Below, in pieces: positions 1 to 9,833 of a stretch of DNA of 19,612 nt. Under the pieces are notes generated by a model, which saw only the letters and a program-made list of their open reading frames with translations, made no database searches and was not told the origin of the DNA. The DNA is from Candidatus Troglogloeales bacterium (GTDB lineage Bacteria; Nitrospirota; Nitrospiria; SBBL01; SBBT01): assembly GCA_005239595.1 (NCBI GenBank), contig SBBT01000105.1, positions 1-19,612 of the forward strand. Reading direction: 5' to 3'. Position 1 is the stretch's first letter. Each line of letters starts with the position of its first letter. The translations under genes and the position numbers were made by a program.

Positions 1-1281
1 CCGGCCCCTTTAAGCATGGGGGAAACCGTTATTACGTTAAAACCAAAAGAACAATGGCGTCCTGGAATGACGTGGGATACCCTGATCGCCGAGATGGATC
101 GGGCGCTCAAATTACCCGGCGTCTCGAACATCTGGTGGATGCCGATCCAGACCAGAACCGAAATGCTCGCCACGGGAATACGGAGCAACGTCGGGATAAA
201 GATCTTAGGCCCGGACCTTCATGAAATCGAAAAAATTGGAAGCCGGATCGAAAGGGTGATGGCCGAGATTCCCGACACCCGCTCCTCGTTTTTTGAACGG
301 ATCACCGGAGGATATTATCTTGATTTCGATATTCACCGGCAGGAGGCCGCCCGACATGGCCTTTCCATGGGCGAGATACAGGAAGTCATTGAGACGGCCA
401 TCGGCGGCAGAAACATCTCCCAAACCGTGGAAGGTCGGGAGCGTTATCCGATCAATGTCCGCTACGCGAGGGAGTTTCGAGACGATATTGAGAAGCTAAA
501 GCAGGTTTTCATCTCAACCCCCTCCGGCGCCCAGATTCCGATCAGCCAGATTGCCGAAATTGCTTATTCCGAAGGACCGCCCATGGTAAAAGATGAAGGC
601 GGATTGCTGGCCGGCGTCGTTTTCGTCGACACAACGCGCTCCGATATCGGGGGCTACGTGAGAGAAGCCCAGCGGCAGGTCGCAAAGATGGTCCCGCTTC
701 CCACAGGCTACTCCCTGGTTTGGGCCGGTCAATACGAATATCTCTTGCACGCCAAAGAACATCTTAAAATTGTGATCCCGCTCACTCTTTTTATGATCGC
801 TTTTCTCATCTACATCAATACCGGATCGGCAATGAAGACCCTGATCGTCTTTCTCTCCGTTCCGTTCTCCGCGGTCGGCGCGATATGGTTATTGTATCTT
901 CTTGGGTATAACATCAGCATTGGGGTCTGGGTAGGACTGATCGCCTTGATGGGCCTGGACGCTGAAACGGGGGTCTTAATGCTCCTCTATCTCGATCTCG
1001 CCTATGAAGCGCGGCGGGCGAACGGGGGAATCACGACGCTGCGCGCGTTGAAAGAAGTGATTATTGAAGGGGCCGTCCATCGTCTTCGCCCCAAGGTTAT
1101 GACCGTGTCGGTAATGTTCTTAGGATTGGTCCCGATCTTATGGTCCACCGGTGCGGGCGCCGACCTGATGCGCAGAATCGCCGCCCCCATGATAGGAGGC
1201 ATTGTCACTTCGTTCATCATGGAACTTTTGGTCTATCCGGTGATCTATCAAATCTGGCGGGGAAAGGGGCTTGATCCATGA
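1..1281 (+). CDS. Heavy-metal efflux RND transporter, CusA/CzcA family (3' part only)
   Basis: This is the C-terminal part of an inner-membrane RND pump that drives metal-ion export by proton exchange, as part of a tripartite efflux complex. The reading frame is open from base 1, so the true start lies outside the window. About 426 residues are visible, against roughly 1,040 in full-length family members. Early residues (WRPGMTW, MPIQTRTEMLATGI, VGIKILG) match the periplasmic porter domain of the heavy-metal (HME) RND branch. They are followed by at least five hydrophobic segments (about bases 766-830, 838-905, 910-990, 1096-1150 and 1186-1255). The segment LDAETGVLMLLYL and the closing RIAAPMIGGIVTS motif are typical of CusA-like pumps. 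Family assignment is firm. Cu/Ag rather than Co/Zn/Cd specificity is inferred from the motif style only. The gene ends 63 bases before the dciA-like gene. Confidence 0.9.
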   Translation, partial: PAPLSMGETVITLKPKEQWRPGMTWDTLIAEMDRALKLPGVSNIWWMPIQTRTEMLATGIRSNVGIKILGPDLHEIEKIGSRIERVMAEIPDTRSSFFERITGGYYLDFDIHRQEAARHGLSMGEIQEVIETAIGGRNISQTVEGRERYPINVRYAREFRDDIEKLKQVFISTPSGAQIPISQIAEIAYSEGPPMVKDEGGLLAGVVFVDTTRSDIGGYVREAQRQVAKMVPLPTGYSLVWAGQYEYLLHAKEHLKIVIPLTLFMIAFLIYINTGSAMKTLIVFLSVPFSAVGAIWLLYLLGYNISIGVWVGLIALMGLDAETGVLMLLYLDLAYEARRANGGITTLRALKEVIIEGAVHRLRPKVMTVSVMFLGLVPILWSTGAGADLMRRIAAPMIGGIVTSFIMELLVYPVIYQIWRGKGLDP

Positions 1282-1286
1282 ACCAC

Positions 1287-1319
1287 CGTTCTTCTCCGGA
1301 AGAAACTTCGGGGAGAACG
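1287..1319 (+). terminator. Imperfect hairpin after the RND pump gene (weak terminator candidate)
   Basis: Just after the pump stop codon an imperfect inverted repeat can fold. CGTT pairs with AACG at the base, TTCTCC with GGGGAG (allowing G-T pairs), and GAAG with CTTC around an AAA loop, with two single-base bulges. No T-run follows, so an intrinsic terminator is not well supported. It could be an RNA stability element or chance. Confidence 0.25.
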
Positions 1320-1335
1320 CTGTGCTTGATTCGGT

Positions 1336-1340
1336 AGGAG
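1336..1340 (+). promoter_or_regulatory. Ribosome binding site of the dciA-like gene
   Basis: AGGAG lies 4 bases before the ATG at 1345 and 7 bases before a second in-frame ATG at 1348. The spacing favours 1348, which would remove one Met from the N-terminus. Confidence 0.55.
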
Positions 1341-1344
1341 AATA

Positions 1345-1800
1345 ATGATGACAAAAAGGCCAACCGCTATCTCCCCCATTCTAGGTGGACTTGCAAAAAA
1401 CTTCGGCTTCGAGAAGGGGATGCTCGTCTACACGCTCAAAGAACAATGGGAAGAAATTGCGGGCCTCCCAATGGCCACTCACACCCATCCTTTGGAGATT
1501 CGGCATAAAACCCTTTATCTCCTGATCGATAGCAGCGCCTGGATGCACCAGATCTCTTTCCTGAAAAAAGAGATCATCGAAAAAGTAAACGGGTTTCTGA
1601 AGAACACCGCGGTTGACGCCCTTCATTTTAAAATCGGACCGATCCCCCGGGCCGAAAACTCCATAAAAAAGGAGTCGCCACCCGATGGTGAAGCTCCATA
1701 CGATCCTGCCGTAGAAGCGTTTCTGTCGCCGCTTACCGATGGAGAGCTTCAGATCGCGGTCCGAAAAGCGATCAAACGACATTTGGCAAAAAGACAATGA
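1345..1800 (+). CDS. DUF721 / DciA-like protein (putative replicative helicase loader)
   Basis: This 151-residue protein has the DUF721 pattern in its first 100 residues: the EQWEEIAG segment, then ATHTHPLEI, then LYLLIDSSAWMHQISFLKK and a following helix ending in VNGFL. In bacteria without DnaC or DnaI, DciA proteins of this family bind the replicative helicase DnaB and help load it at the origin. The rest (about residues 100-151) is a variable tail with a charged, proline-containing linker and a basic end (KAIKRHLAKRQ). The location supports the role: it sits beside gyrA and within 8 kb of dnaA and the putative origin, though on the opposite strand and convergent with gyrA. The start is uncertain by one codon (1345 or 1348). 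The DUF721 assignment is secure; the helicase-loading role is inferred from the family. Confidence 0.8.
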   Translation: MMTKRPTAISPILGGLAKNFGFEKGMLVYTLKEQWEEIAGLPMATHTHPLEIRHKTLYLLIDSSAWMHQISFLKKEIIEKVNGFLKNTAVDALHFKIGPIPRAENSIKKESPPDGEAPYDPAVEAFLSPLTDGELQIAVRKAIKRHLAKRQ

Positions 1801-1873
1801 GAAAGGAATAAAATTAGTGGAAAGGCGATTGTCTTAACGCTAAAGCGATTTTAATCTGTTCATCAGTCTGTCT

Positions 1874-4330
<2,457 letters not shown>

Positions 4331-4337
4331 GAACAAT

Positions 4338-4342
4338 TCCTT
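4338..4342 (-). promoter_or_regulatory. Ribosome binding site of gyrA
   Basis: AAGGA on the minus strand lies seven bases before the ATG at 4330. This spacing decides the gyrA start in favour of 4330 over the TTG at 4336. Confidence 0.6.
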
Positions 4343-4410
4343 AAAAGGGCGGTTACCACGAACAACGAAACGGTCCTTACTGCGAACATGCGTGTATCCC
4401 GAACGGCCTC

Positions 4411-6822
4411 TTATATATCCAGGTTCTTTACCTCTAAGGCATGCTTCTGGATAAAGGCGCGCCGGGGCTCCACATCATCCCCCATGAGAACGGAAAAGAG
4501 GCGTTCCGCCTCAACCAAATCTTCAAGTTGTACCTTCAGAAGGGACCGGGCCTCCGGGTTCATCGTGGTCTCCCACAACTGCTCCGGATTCATTTCTCCC
4601 AACCCCTTATAACGCTGGATGGAAAGTCCCTTTTTCCCCCGCTCCATCACATGTGAAATCACTGCGGCGGCGGATGGATATTCTTTTTCCCCATCAGCGT
4701 TGCTGATACGATACGGAGGAATGCCAAGGCCAAGACCCCTGGGCGAAAGGTTTTTCAGCTCCCGAAACTCCGGAGAGTTGACCATCTCCTCATTCACTTT
4801 AAAGAGATGGGACGTCCCGCTCCTTTGTATGCGTACTTCAATCTGGTACGATTGGTACTCGTCGTCTTTTTTTACCTCGGCGGTAAAGGGACATGCGGGA
4901 TAAGAGGAGGCCCAGGATAGCCGCGTCTTCTCTATGAATTCGGAAAGACGTACCCGATCGCGCAGAAGATCTCGATCGAGGTTTTCCTGGGTGATGACCC
5001 GAAGAAGGTCGGGATCCATTTGTTTTCGCGCAAAATGCTCGATGAGCGCCTCGTAGGCGATGAGTTTCTTTAACAGGGATCGCAGTTTCGATCCGGAAAC
5101 AAATTCACCGGCACTCTCCTGATAGAGCCGAACCTCTTCAACGGCGATACCCATCAGGTATTCACGCATGGCAGCTTCATTCTTGATATATTGTTCGCTT
5201 TTTCCACGTTTAACCTTAAAGAGCGGGGGCTGTGCGATATAGACATATCCTTTTTCTATCAGAGGGGTCATCTGCCGGTAAAAGAACGTCAAAAGGAGCG
5301 TTCGGATATGGGAGCCGTCCACATCGGCATCCGTCATGATAATCACACGGTGGTAACGCGTTTTATTGATGTCAAAATCTTCCGTCCCCACGCCACAGCC
5401 TAAAGCCGTAATCAGGACGCGGATTTCTTCAGAGGAGATCATCTTGTCAAAACGGGCCCGCTCGACATTTAGAATTTTCCCTCTCAAAGGGAGGATCGCC
5501 TGAAAGCGCCTGTCGCGCCCCTGCTTGGCAGAACCGCCCGCTGAATCCCCCTCCACCAGGTAGACCTCACTCTTGGCGGGATCTTTCTCCGAACAGTCGG
5601 CAAGCTTTCCGGGAAGCGCGCCGCCATCGAAGGCATTCTTGCGCCGTATTAACTCTTTCGCCTTTCTTGCCGCCTCTCGGGCCCGCGCGGCGTTTTGGGC
5701 CTTTTCAACGATCTTTCTGGGAACGGAAGGATTCTCCTCAAAATACTCGGCGAGCGCTTCATTCACCGCAGCCTCTACCATTCCCTTAATCTCCGAATTT
5801 CCGAGTTTCGTTTTTGTCTGACCCTCAAACTGGGGATTGGGGAGTTTAATCGAAACCACTGCGGTCAGCCCCTCTCGTACATCCTCCCCTGTGACCGTTT
5901 CGCCATTTTTGAGCAGTCCATTGGCCGATCCATAGCTATTCACCGTCCGGGTCAGGGCCGACTTAAAACCCACCAGATGGGTCCCCCCTTCCTTCGTGTT
6001 GATATTATTTGCAAAGGAAAAGAGGCTTTCCGAATAACTGTCATTGTATTGAACGGCAAGTTCTAAAGTGATCGCCCCTCTTTCGGTCTCCACAAGGATC
6101 GGCTTGTGGAGCGGATGCTTGTTCTCATTGAGCATCTCCACAAAAGAGACGATCCCCCCTTTGTAGGAAAATTCCTGGCGCTTCTCGCTTCGCTCGTCTT
6201 CGATAGAAATTTTAAGTCCTTTATTGAGGAACGCAAGCTCCCGTAATCGCTGGGAAACAATATCGTTAGAAAAATCGGTCTGCTCGAAAATAAGCGAATC
6301 GGGTTTAAAGGTAATGTGCGTCCCCCGTTTTTTTGTCTTGCCGGTCACATCGAGAGGACCCAATGGTTTCCCCCGCTCATAGCGCTGCTGGTAGACCAAC
6401 CCCTCTTGTTTGATCTCCAGTTCAAGCCACTGTGAAAGGGCATTCACGACCGAAACACCCACCCCGTGCAAGCCGCCGGACACCTTATAGGTTTCATTGT
6501 CAAACTTGCTCCCCGCATGCAGATACGTTAAAGCCACTTCCGCCGCGGAAATTTTTTTGTCTGGATGGAGCTTGGTCGGTATGCCTCGCCCGTTGTCCAC
6601 CACGGTTACCGAATTATCCACATGAAGGATAACATCGATTTCTGTGCAAAAACCGGCCATGGCCTCGTCCACCGAATTATCGACCACCTCGTAAATAAGG
6701 TGGTGAAGCCCTTCGATTCCGGTATTTCCAATGTACATCGCAGGGCGCTTCCGAACAGCCTCCAGGCCCTCTAATATCTTTATTTTACCCTCATCGTATT
6801 GAGGGGATTTCACTTCTGTCAT
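4411..6822 (-). CDS. gyrB: DNA gyrase subunit B
   Basis: GyrB is the ATPase subunit of gyrase and partners GyrA. It has 803 residues. The GHKL ATPase domain shows Glu45 in YEVVDNSVDEA (general base), Asp76 in VDNGRG, and the ATP-lid glycines in SGGLHGVGVSVVNALS (about 115-130). The transducer domain follows (to about 395). The TOPRIM domain has EGDSAGG at 424-430 and the metal-binding DADVDG at 498-503. A long insert of roughly 170 residues follows before RYKGLGEMNPEQLWETTM, as in the 800-residue Gram-negative GyrB type rather than the 640-residue Gram-positive type. The upstream sequence has no clear Shine-Dalgarno site; the start is set by alignment of the N-terminus (YDEGKIKILEGLEAVRKRP). 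It starts 49 bases after dnaN ends, with no recF between them. Confidence 0.97.
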   Translation of the reverse strand: MTEVKSPQYDEGKIKILEGLEAVRKRPAMYIGNTGIEGLHHLIYEVVDNSVDEAMAGFCTEIDVILHVDNSVTVVDNGRGIPTKLHPDKKISAAEVALTYLHAGSKFDNETYKVSGGLHGVGVSVVNALSQWLELEIKQEGLVYQQRYERGKPLGPLDVTGKTKKRGTHITFKPDSLIFEQTDFSNDIVSQRLRELAFLNKGLKISIEDERSEKRQEFSYKGGIVSFVEMLNENKHPLHKPILVETERGAITLELAVQYNDSYSESLFSFANNINTKEGGTHLVGFKSALTRTVNSYGSANGLLKNGETVTGEDVREGLTAVVSIKLPNPQFEGQTKTKLGNSEIKGMVEAAVNEALAEYFEENPSVPRKIVEKAQNAARAREAARKAKELIRRKNAFDGGALPGKLADCSEKDPAKSEVYLVEGDSAGGSAKQGRDRRFQAILPLRGKILNVERARFDKMISSEEIRVLITALGCGVGTEDFDINKTRYHRVIIMTDADVDGSHIRTLLLTFFYRQMTPLIEKGYVYIAQPPLFKVKRGKSEQYIKNEAAMREYLMGIAVEEVRLYQESAGEFVSGSKLRSLLKKLIAYEALIEHFARKQMDPDLLRVITQENLDRDLLRDRVRLSEFIEKTRLSWASSYPACPFTAEVKKDDEYQSYQIEVRIQRSGTSHLFKVNEEMVNSPEFRELKNLSPRGLGLGIPPYRISNADGEKEYPSAAAVISHVMERGKKGLSIQRYKGLGEMNPEQLWETTMNPEARSLLKVQLEDLVEAERLFSVLMGDDVEPRRAFIQKHALEVKNLDI

Positions 6823-6871
6823 TTTTCTATCGCTGGGTTAAATGAGGAGAGAAGCTTTCTTGCAACAGCTA

Positions 6872-8017
6872 TCAACTTCGCATCGGCATCACAACGGAAA
6901 GGAACCCCGCTGCTTCCTCTCTAATTAAACAGGGCGAAAAGGGGTCTTTCAACTCAAGCGTCGCGCTTTCACCCTCCAGGACAGCAAGAATATCGATAAA
7001 GTAGCGGGCGTTAAATCCGGTCGCAAACTCCTCCCCGGAAAAGTCGGTCTCAATCTCCTCTTTCGCCTCTCCAACTTCCGGACTACTTGCACTCAAAAGA
7101 AGCCTGTTTTTCTCCAGATTAAACTTAACGGCAAGCGTTTTTTCTCTGGCAAGCAGGGAGACACGACGCAAGCCCCCTTCAAGAGTTTCCCTTTGGGCAG
7201 TCACCTTAATATTATTCCCCTTAGGAATAACCTGGTTGTAATTAGGGTAGCTCCCCTCCATTAACCGGGTCGCAATCATAAACGATCCCTGCCTAAAAAT
7301 GAGTTGATTCTTTCCAAATACCAATTCAGGGCTTTCCTTTTTTGCCTCGTCTGATTCTTCTTTCTCCCCCTTGCCTTCTTCAAGGGCCTTCTTTATTTCC
7401 ATCACCGCCTTACGTGGAACAATTCCTTGTTCTTCTCGCTCAAAAGAGCCTTTCACAGGCCCCTCCGCAATAGCCAAGCGATGTCCATCCGTCGCTACCA
7501 AGCGCAGGAGTTTCTTTTTTCCTGGTCCATTTTGGAGCTGGACTAAAACACCATTGAGAATATATCTGGAATCATTCTCCCCAGAGGAGAAAACCGTCTT
7601 TCGGATAAGGGCTGACAGGATTGAAGGCTCAATCGGAACGGTCGTTTCCCCTTCATAAGAAGGAGGACTTGGAAATTCCTGTGGTGGAAGCCCCGCAATT
7701 TTAAAATGACTCTTCTGGCATTTAATAATCACCCAGTTGCTCTCATCGGTTGAGATATCGATCACCCCTTCTGGAAACTCACGCACGATTTCATACAACT
7801 TTCTTGCGGATACCGTCAAACGTCCTGCCTCAATCACCTTAGCCAGATAAGAACCCTGTATTCCCATTTCCAGGTCTGTTGCGAAGATGGAAATCCCATC
7901 CTCTTTAGTCTGCATCAATATATGTGAAAGGATCGGCATCGTATTTCTTTTTTCAACAACCCCCTGGGCACGCTGTATTCCTGTCAGAAGATGTTTCCTC
8001 TGAATTTTTATTTTCAT
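6872..8017 (-). CDS. dnaN: DNA polymerase III beta subunit (sliding clamp)
   Basis: DnaN forms the ring-shaped homodimer that tethers DNA polymerase III and many repair proteins to DNA. The 381-residue length is close to the usual 366-380. Clamp signatures are visible: the N-terminal KRNTMPILSHILM, LFATD-like IFATDLE (45-50), RYILNGVL (151-158), ATDGHRLA (175-182), EGSYPNYNQVIP (254-265) and the C-terminal VVMPMR. An unusual lysine- and glutamate-rich stretch at about residues 213-230 accounts for the extra length. The start codon follows a perfect AAGGAGG at eight-base spacing that lies inside the end of dnaA. The two genes are separated by three bases, so translational coupling is likely. 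The final Ser replaces the common Leu after MPMR. Confidence 0.97.
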   Translation of the reverse strand: MKIKIQRKHLLTGIQRAQGVVEKRNTMPILSHILMQTKEDGISIFATDLEMGIQGSYLAKVIEAGRLTVSARKLYEIVREFPEGVIDISTDESNWVIIKCQKSHFKIAGLPPQEFPSPPSYEGETTVPIEPSILSALIRKTVFSSGENDSRYILNGVLVQLQNGPGKKKLLRLVATDGHRLAIAEGPVKGSFEREEQGIVPRKAVMEIKKALEEGKGEKEESDEAKKESPELVFGKNQLIFRQGSFMIATRLMEGSYPNYNQVIPKGNNIKVTAQRETLEGGLRRVSLLAREKTLAVKFNLEKNRLLLSASSPEVGEAKEEIETDFSGEEFATGFNARYFIDILAVLEGESATLELKDPFSPCLIREEAAGFLSVVMPMRS

Positions 8018-8020
8018 ATT

Positions 8021-9346
8021 TTACGCCTCCTTAAAACTTTGAATAAGGCTCTCTAATGTTGCCTTTAAGTTAAAATCCGACTCTTTTTTCTGCTCAATTT
8101 GCTTACACGCATGGATTACCGTAGAGTGATCTTTCCCTCCAAAGTGTTTCCCAATCTCCGGAAAAGAGAGGTTGGTTAACTCACGGGAGAGGTACATTCC
8201 AACCTGCCTTGGATAAACAAGACTTTTTGTACGTCTTTTGGACTTCAGCTCGGTCACTTTAACTTGAAAACGTTCCGACACAACCCTCTGGATCTCCTCA
8301 ATAGTCACAACCATCTTTTTTTCGTGAATCGTGTCTATCAAAACACGTCTCGCCAAGTCTATCGTAATTTCCTTCCCCGTCAGAGAACTAAATGCCCCCA
8401 ACCGAATCAGGGCCCCTTCCAGTTCTCTAACATTCGTCTTAAGATGGGTTGCCAAGAGAAGCACCACTTCATTGGAGATAGAAACTTTTTCTAACTCCGC
8501 CTTACAGCGAAGAATCGCGACCCTCATTTCAAGATCAGGAGGCTGAATATCGGCAACCAATCCCATATCAAATCGTGAACGGAGCCGTTCATCAATATCA
8601 GCTATCTCCTTTGCGGGCCGGTCACTCGAAATAACAATTTGTTTATTTAATTCATATAAAGCGTTAAACGTATGGAAAAACTCTTCTTGGGTTGCTTCCT
8701 TCCCCGATAAAAACTGAATATCATCGATCAACAGTAGGTCAAGATTTCTATACTTATTTTTCATATCAATAATCGTTTTATGCCGAAGAGAATGAATCAT
8801 TTCATTAGTAAACTGTTCTGCGGAAAGGTAAGCCATGGGACAAGAGGGAGTATTTAACAAAACATTATTTCCTATGGCACATAAAAGATGTGTCTTACCA
8901 AGACCAACCCCTCCATAAATAAAAAGCGGGTTATAAGACTTTCCAGGTTGTTCAGCTACTTTTTTTGAAACAGCATGGGCAAACTGATTGCTTGGCCCAA
9001 CAATAAAAGAATCAAATGTATATCGACCGTTTAAATTTCCCTTTTTCACTTCCCGAAGCAATGGGCCCTTTTGCTCATCCTCTTTCTTCTTCTCACGGAA
9101 AACAAACTGTATTTTAATATCTGTAGACGACAACTCCGCTTCAAAAGCGGACTGAATAAAATCATAGTAATGATCCTTCATCCACTCTGCAAAAAAACTA
9201 TTGGGGACCAAAACCTCGACCTCTTTTCCTTTCAACGAAACAAGAGAGGAAGGCTCAAACCAAGTCTCAAAACTCTGCGTATTGATATGCGGTTCTATCC
9301 TCTCCAGAACACGTTTCCACAGAAGATCAAGTTCTCCAATAGTCAT
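8021..9346 (-). CDS. dnaA: Chromosomal replication initiator protein DnaA
   Basis: DnaA binds DnaA boxes at oriC and opens the duplex in its ATP form. From the ATG at 9346 it has 441 residues, a normal length. Domain I covers about residues 1-80. A short linker (about 85-105) is rich in Lys and Glu. The AAA+ domain III carries Walker A GGVGLGKT (145-152), Walker B LLLIDDIQF (204-212), sensor I SSDRP (240-244), the arginine-finger box DERLRSRF (253-260) and sensor II NVRELEG (305-311). Domain IV ends with the DNA-binding signature GGKDHSTVIHACKQIE (403-418). A GTG two codons upstream (9352) is open, but the GAGG at 9354-9357 spaces correctly (7 bases) only to 9346. Directly upstream is the AT-rich gap proposed as oriC. 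Confidence 0.98.
   Translation of the reverse strand: MTIGELDLLWKRVLERIEPHINTQSFETWFEPSSLVSLKGKEVEVLVPNSFFAEWMKDHYYDFIQSAFEAELSSTDIKIQFVFREKKKEDEQKGPLLREVKKGNLNGRYTFDSFIVGPSNQFAHAVSKKVAEQPGKSYNPLFIYGGVGLGKTHLLCAIGNNVLLNTPSCPMAYLSAEQFTNEMIHSLRHKTIIDMKNKYRNLDLLLIDDIQFLSGKEATQEEFFHTFNALYELNKQIVISSDRPAKEIADIDERLRSRFDMGLVADIQPPDLEMRVAILRCKAELEKVSISNEVVLLLATHLKTNVRELEGALIRLGAFSSLTGKEITIDLARRVLIDTIHEKKMVVTIEEIQRVVSERFQVKVTELKSKRRTKSLVYPRQVGMYLSRELTNLSFPEIGKHFGGKDHSTVIHACKQIEQKKESDFNLKATLESLIQSFKEA
8026..8032 (-). promoter_or_regulatory. Strong ribosome binding site of dnaN inside the dnaA 3' end
   Basis: AAGGAGG, a full match to the anti-Shine-Dalgarno complement, lies eight bases before the dnaN ATG and within the last codons of dnaA. 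This supports the dnaN start and coupled translation. Confidence 0.8.
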
Positions 9347-9351
9347 CCACA
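9343..9351 (+). promoter_or_regulatory. DnaA-box-like 9-mer over the dnaA start codon
   Basis: TCATCCACA differs from the consensus DnaA box TTATCCACA at one position. It covers the dnaA initiation codon, so DnaA binding here could dampen its own expression. Chance occurrence cannot be excluded. Confidence 0.35.
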
Positions 9352-9513
9352 CCCCTCAACGTGAAGTTATTAACAACATTCAAACTAAAATTAATCATAA
9401 AATACTAGTAAGTGAGAGAACTACCCTTATATTCCACAATACATCCCCCATATTTTAGAGATAAAAATAGAATCTCTGTATCCTACTAAATCCTTAAAAA
9501 TGAATCAATAAAT

Positions 9514-9537
9514 TTATCCAAAACCCCCTTATCAACA
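9514..9537 (+). promoter_or_regulatory. Pair of DnaA-box-like sites
   Basis: TTATCCAAA (9514-9522) and TTATCAACA (9529-9537) each differ by one base from TTATCCACA. They are in the same orientation and separated by six bases containing a C-run. This is the best candidate core of DnaA binding in the gap. Confidence 0.5.
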
Positions 9538-9606
9538 GCATTCATTAGAAATTTTTAACCTATATTTCAATGGGGTAGATGACTTACTCCTATACAGGAG
9601 ATCTAA

Positions 9607-9690
9607 CTACTATTAATTAATGAAAAAATAGTTTTAAAAAGAGATAAATAAAGCAACAATAGAAACTGCTTATTTCGTTAAATGTGTAAA
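9607..9690. other. AT-rich tract with DnaA-trio-like triplets (candidate unwinding element)
   Basis: The tract opens with CTA CTA TTA on the plus strand. Read 3' to 5' on the minus strand this gives GAT GAT AAT, matching the DnaA-trio rule (G or A, then A, then T). It continues as nearly pure A/T to about 9660. It lies about 70 bases from the nearest box-like 9-mer, farther than in well-studied trios, so the trio reading is tentative. The AT-richness is directly visible. Confidence 0.35.
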
Positions 9691-9691
9691 T

Positions 9692-9783
9692 TGGCGGAGA
9701 GAGAGGGATTCGAACCCCCGGTGGAGTTTCCCCCACATCTGATTTCGAGTCAGACGCCTTCAACCGGACTCGGCCATCTCTCC
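9692..9783 (-). tRNA. tRNA-Ser, anticodon CGA
   Basis: Read on the minus strand, a class II tRNA folds: acceptor GGAGAGA pairs with TCTCTCC, followed by discriminator G and an encoded CCA end (plus-strand TGG at 9692-9694). The anticodon arm is TCTGA-CTCGAAA-TCAGA, giving anticodon CGA (plus-strand 9745-9747), which reads UCG. A long variable arm (GTGGGGGAAACTCCAC) and the T-arm GGTTCGAATCC complete a serine tRNA. A GATAAT hexamer (9791-9796) lies seven bases upstream of the 5' end and could be the -10 element, with no clear -35. T-rich runs follow the 3' end within the AT-rich gap, without a GC hairpin. It lies 50 bases downstream of tadA on the same strand. Confidence 0.96.
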
Positions 9784-9833
9784 ATAATTTATTATCTGGA
9801 TTGTCCTTATTCTCTGGTTTTAAGAGCGGTCAG

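Larger units (their letters stand above)
9353..9691. other. oriC: Candidate chromosomal replication origin (oriC) between dnaA and tRNA-Ser
   Basis: This 339-base gap has no credible gene and is much more AT-rich than its surroundings. It holds DnaA-box-like 9-mers, all in the same orientation: TTATTAACA (9367-9375, two mismatches to TTATCCACA), TATTCCACA (9430-9438, two), TTATCCAAA (9514-9522, one) and TTATCAACA (9529-9537, one). The last two are six bases apart. A more AT-rich tract (about 9607-9690) follows on the right and could be the unwinding element. Inverted repeats occur at 9457-9477 (AGAGAT / ATCTCT) and 9587-9600 (CTCCT / AGGAG). Position beside dnaA, box clustering, the AT-rich tract and divergent gene polarity agree. 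No perfect consensus box is present, which is why confidence is not higher. Confidence 0.65.

Noticed and set aside
1381..1797. 138-codon open frame antisense to the dciA-like gene
   Set aside because: The plus-strand product has a clear DUF721 pattern and a good ribosome binding site; the antisense frame has neither.
1838..1847. CGCTAAAGCG as a terminator between dciA and gyrA
   Set aside because: The stem is only three or four base pairs with a tiny loop and no T-run in the right place. I see no convincing terminator in this 73-base gap.
9347..9352. GTG at 9352 as the dnaA start
   Set aside because: The GAGG at 9354-9357 is directly against it, whereas the ATG at 9346 is seven bases away.
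9692..9783. tRNA-Ser as an integration site for a mobile element
   Set aside because: No integrase, direct repeat of the tRNA 3' end or foreign-looking block lies beside it.
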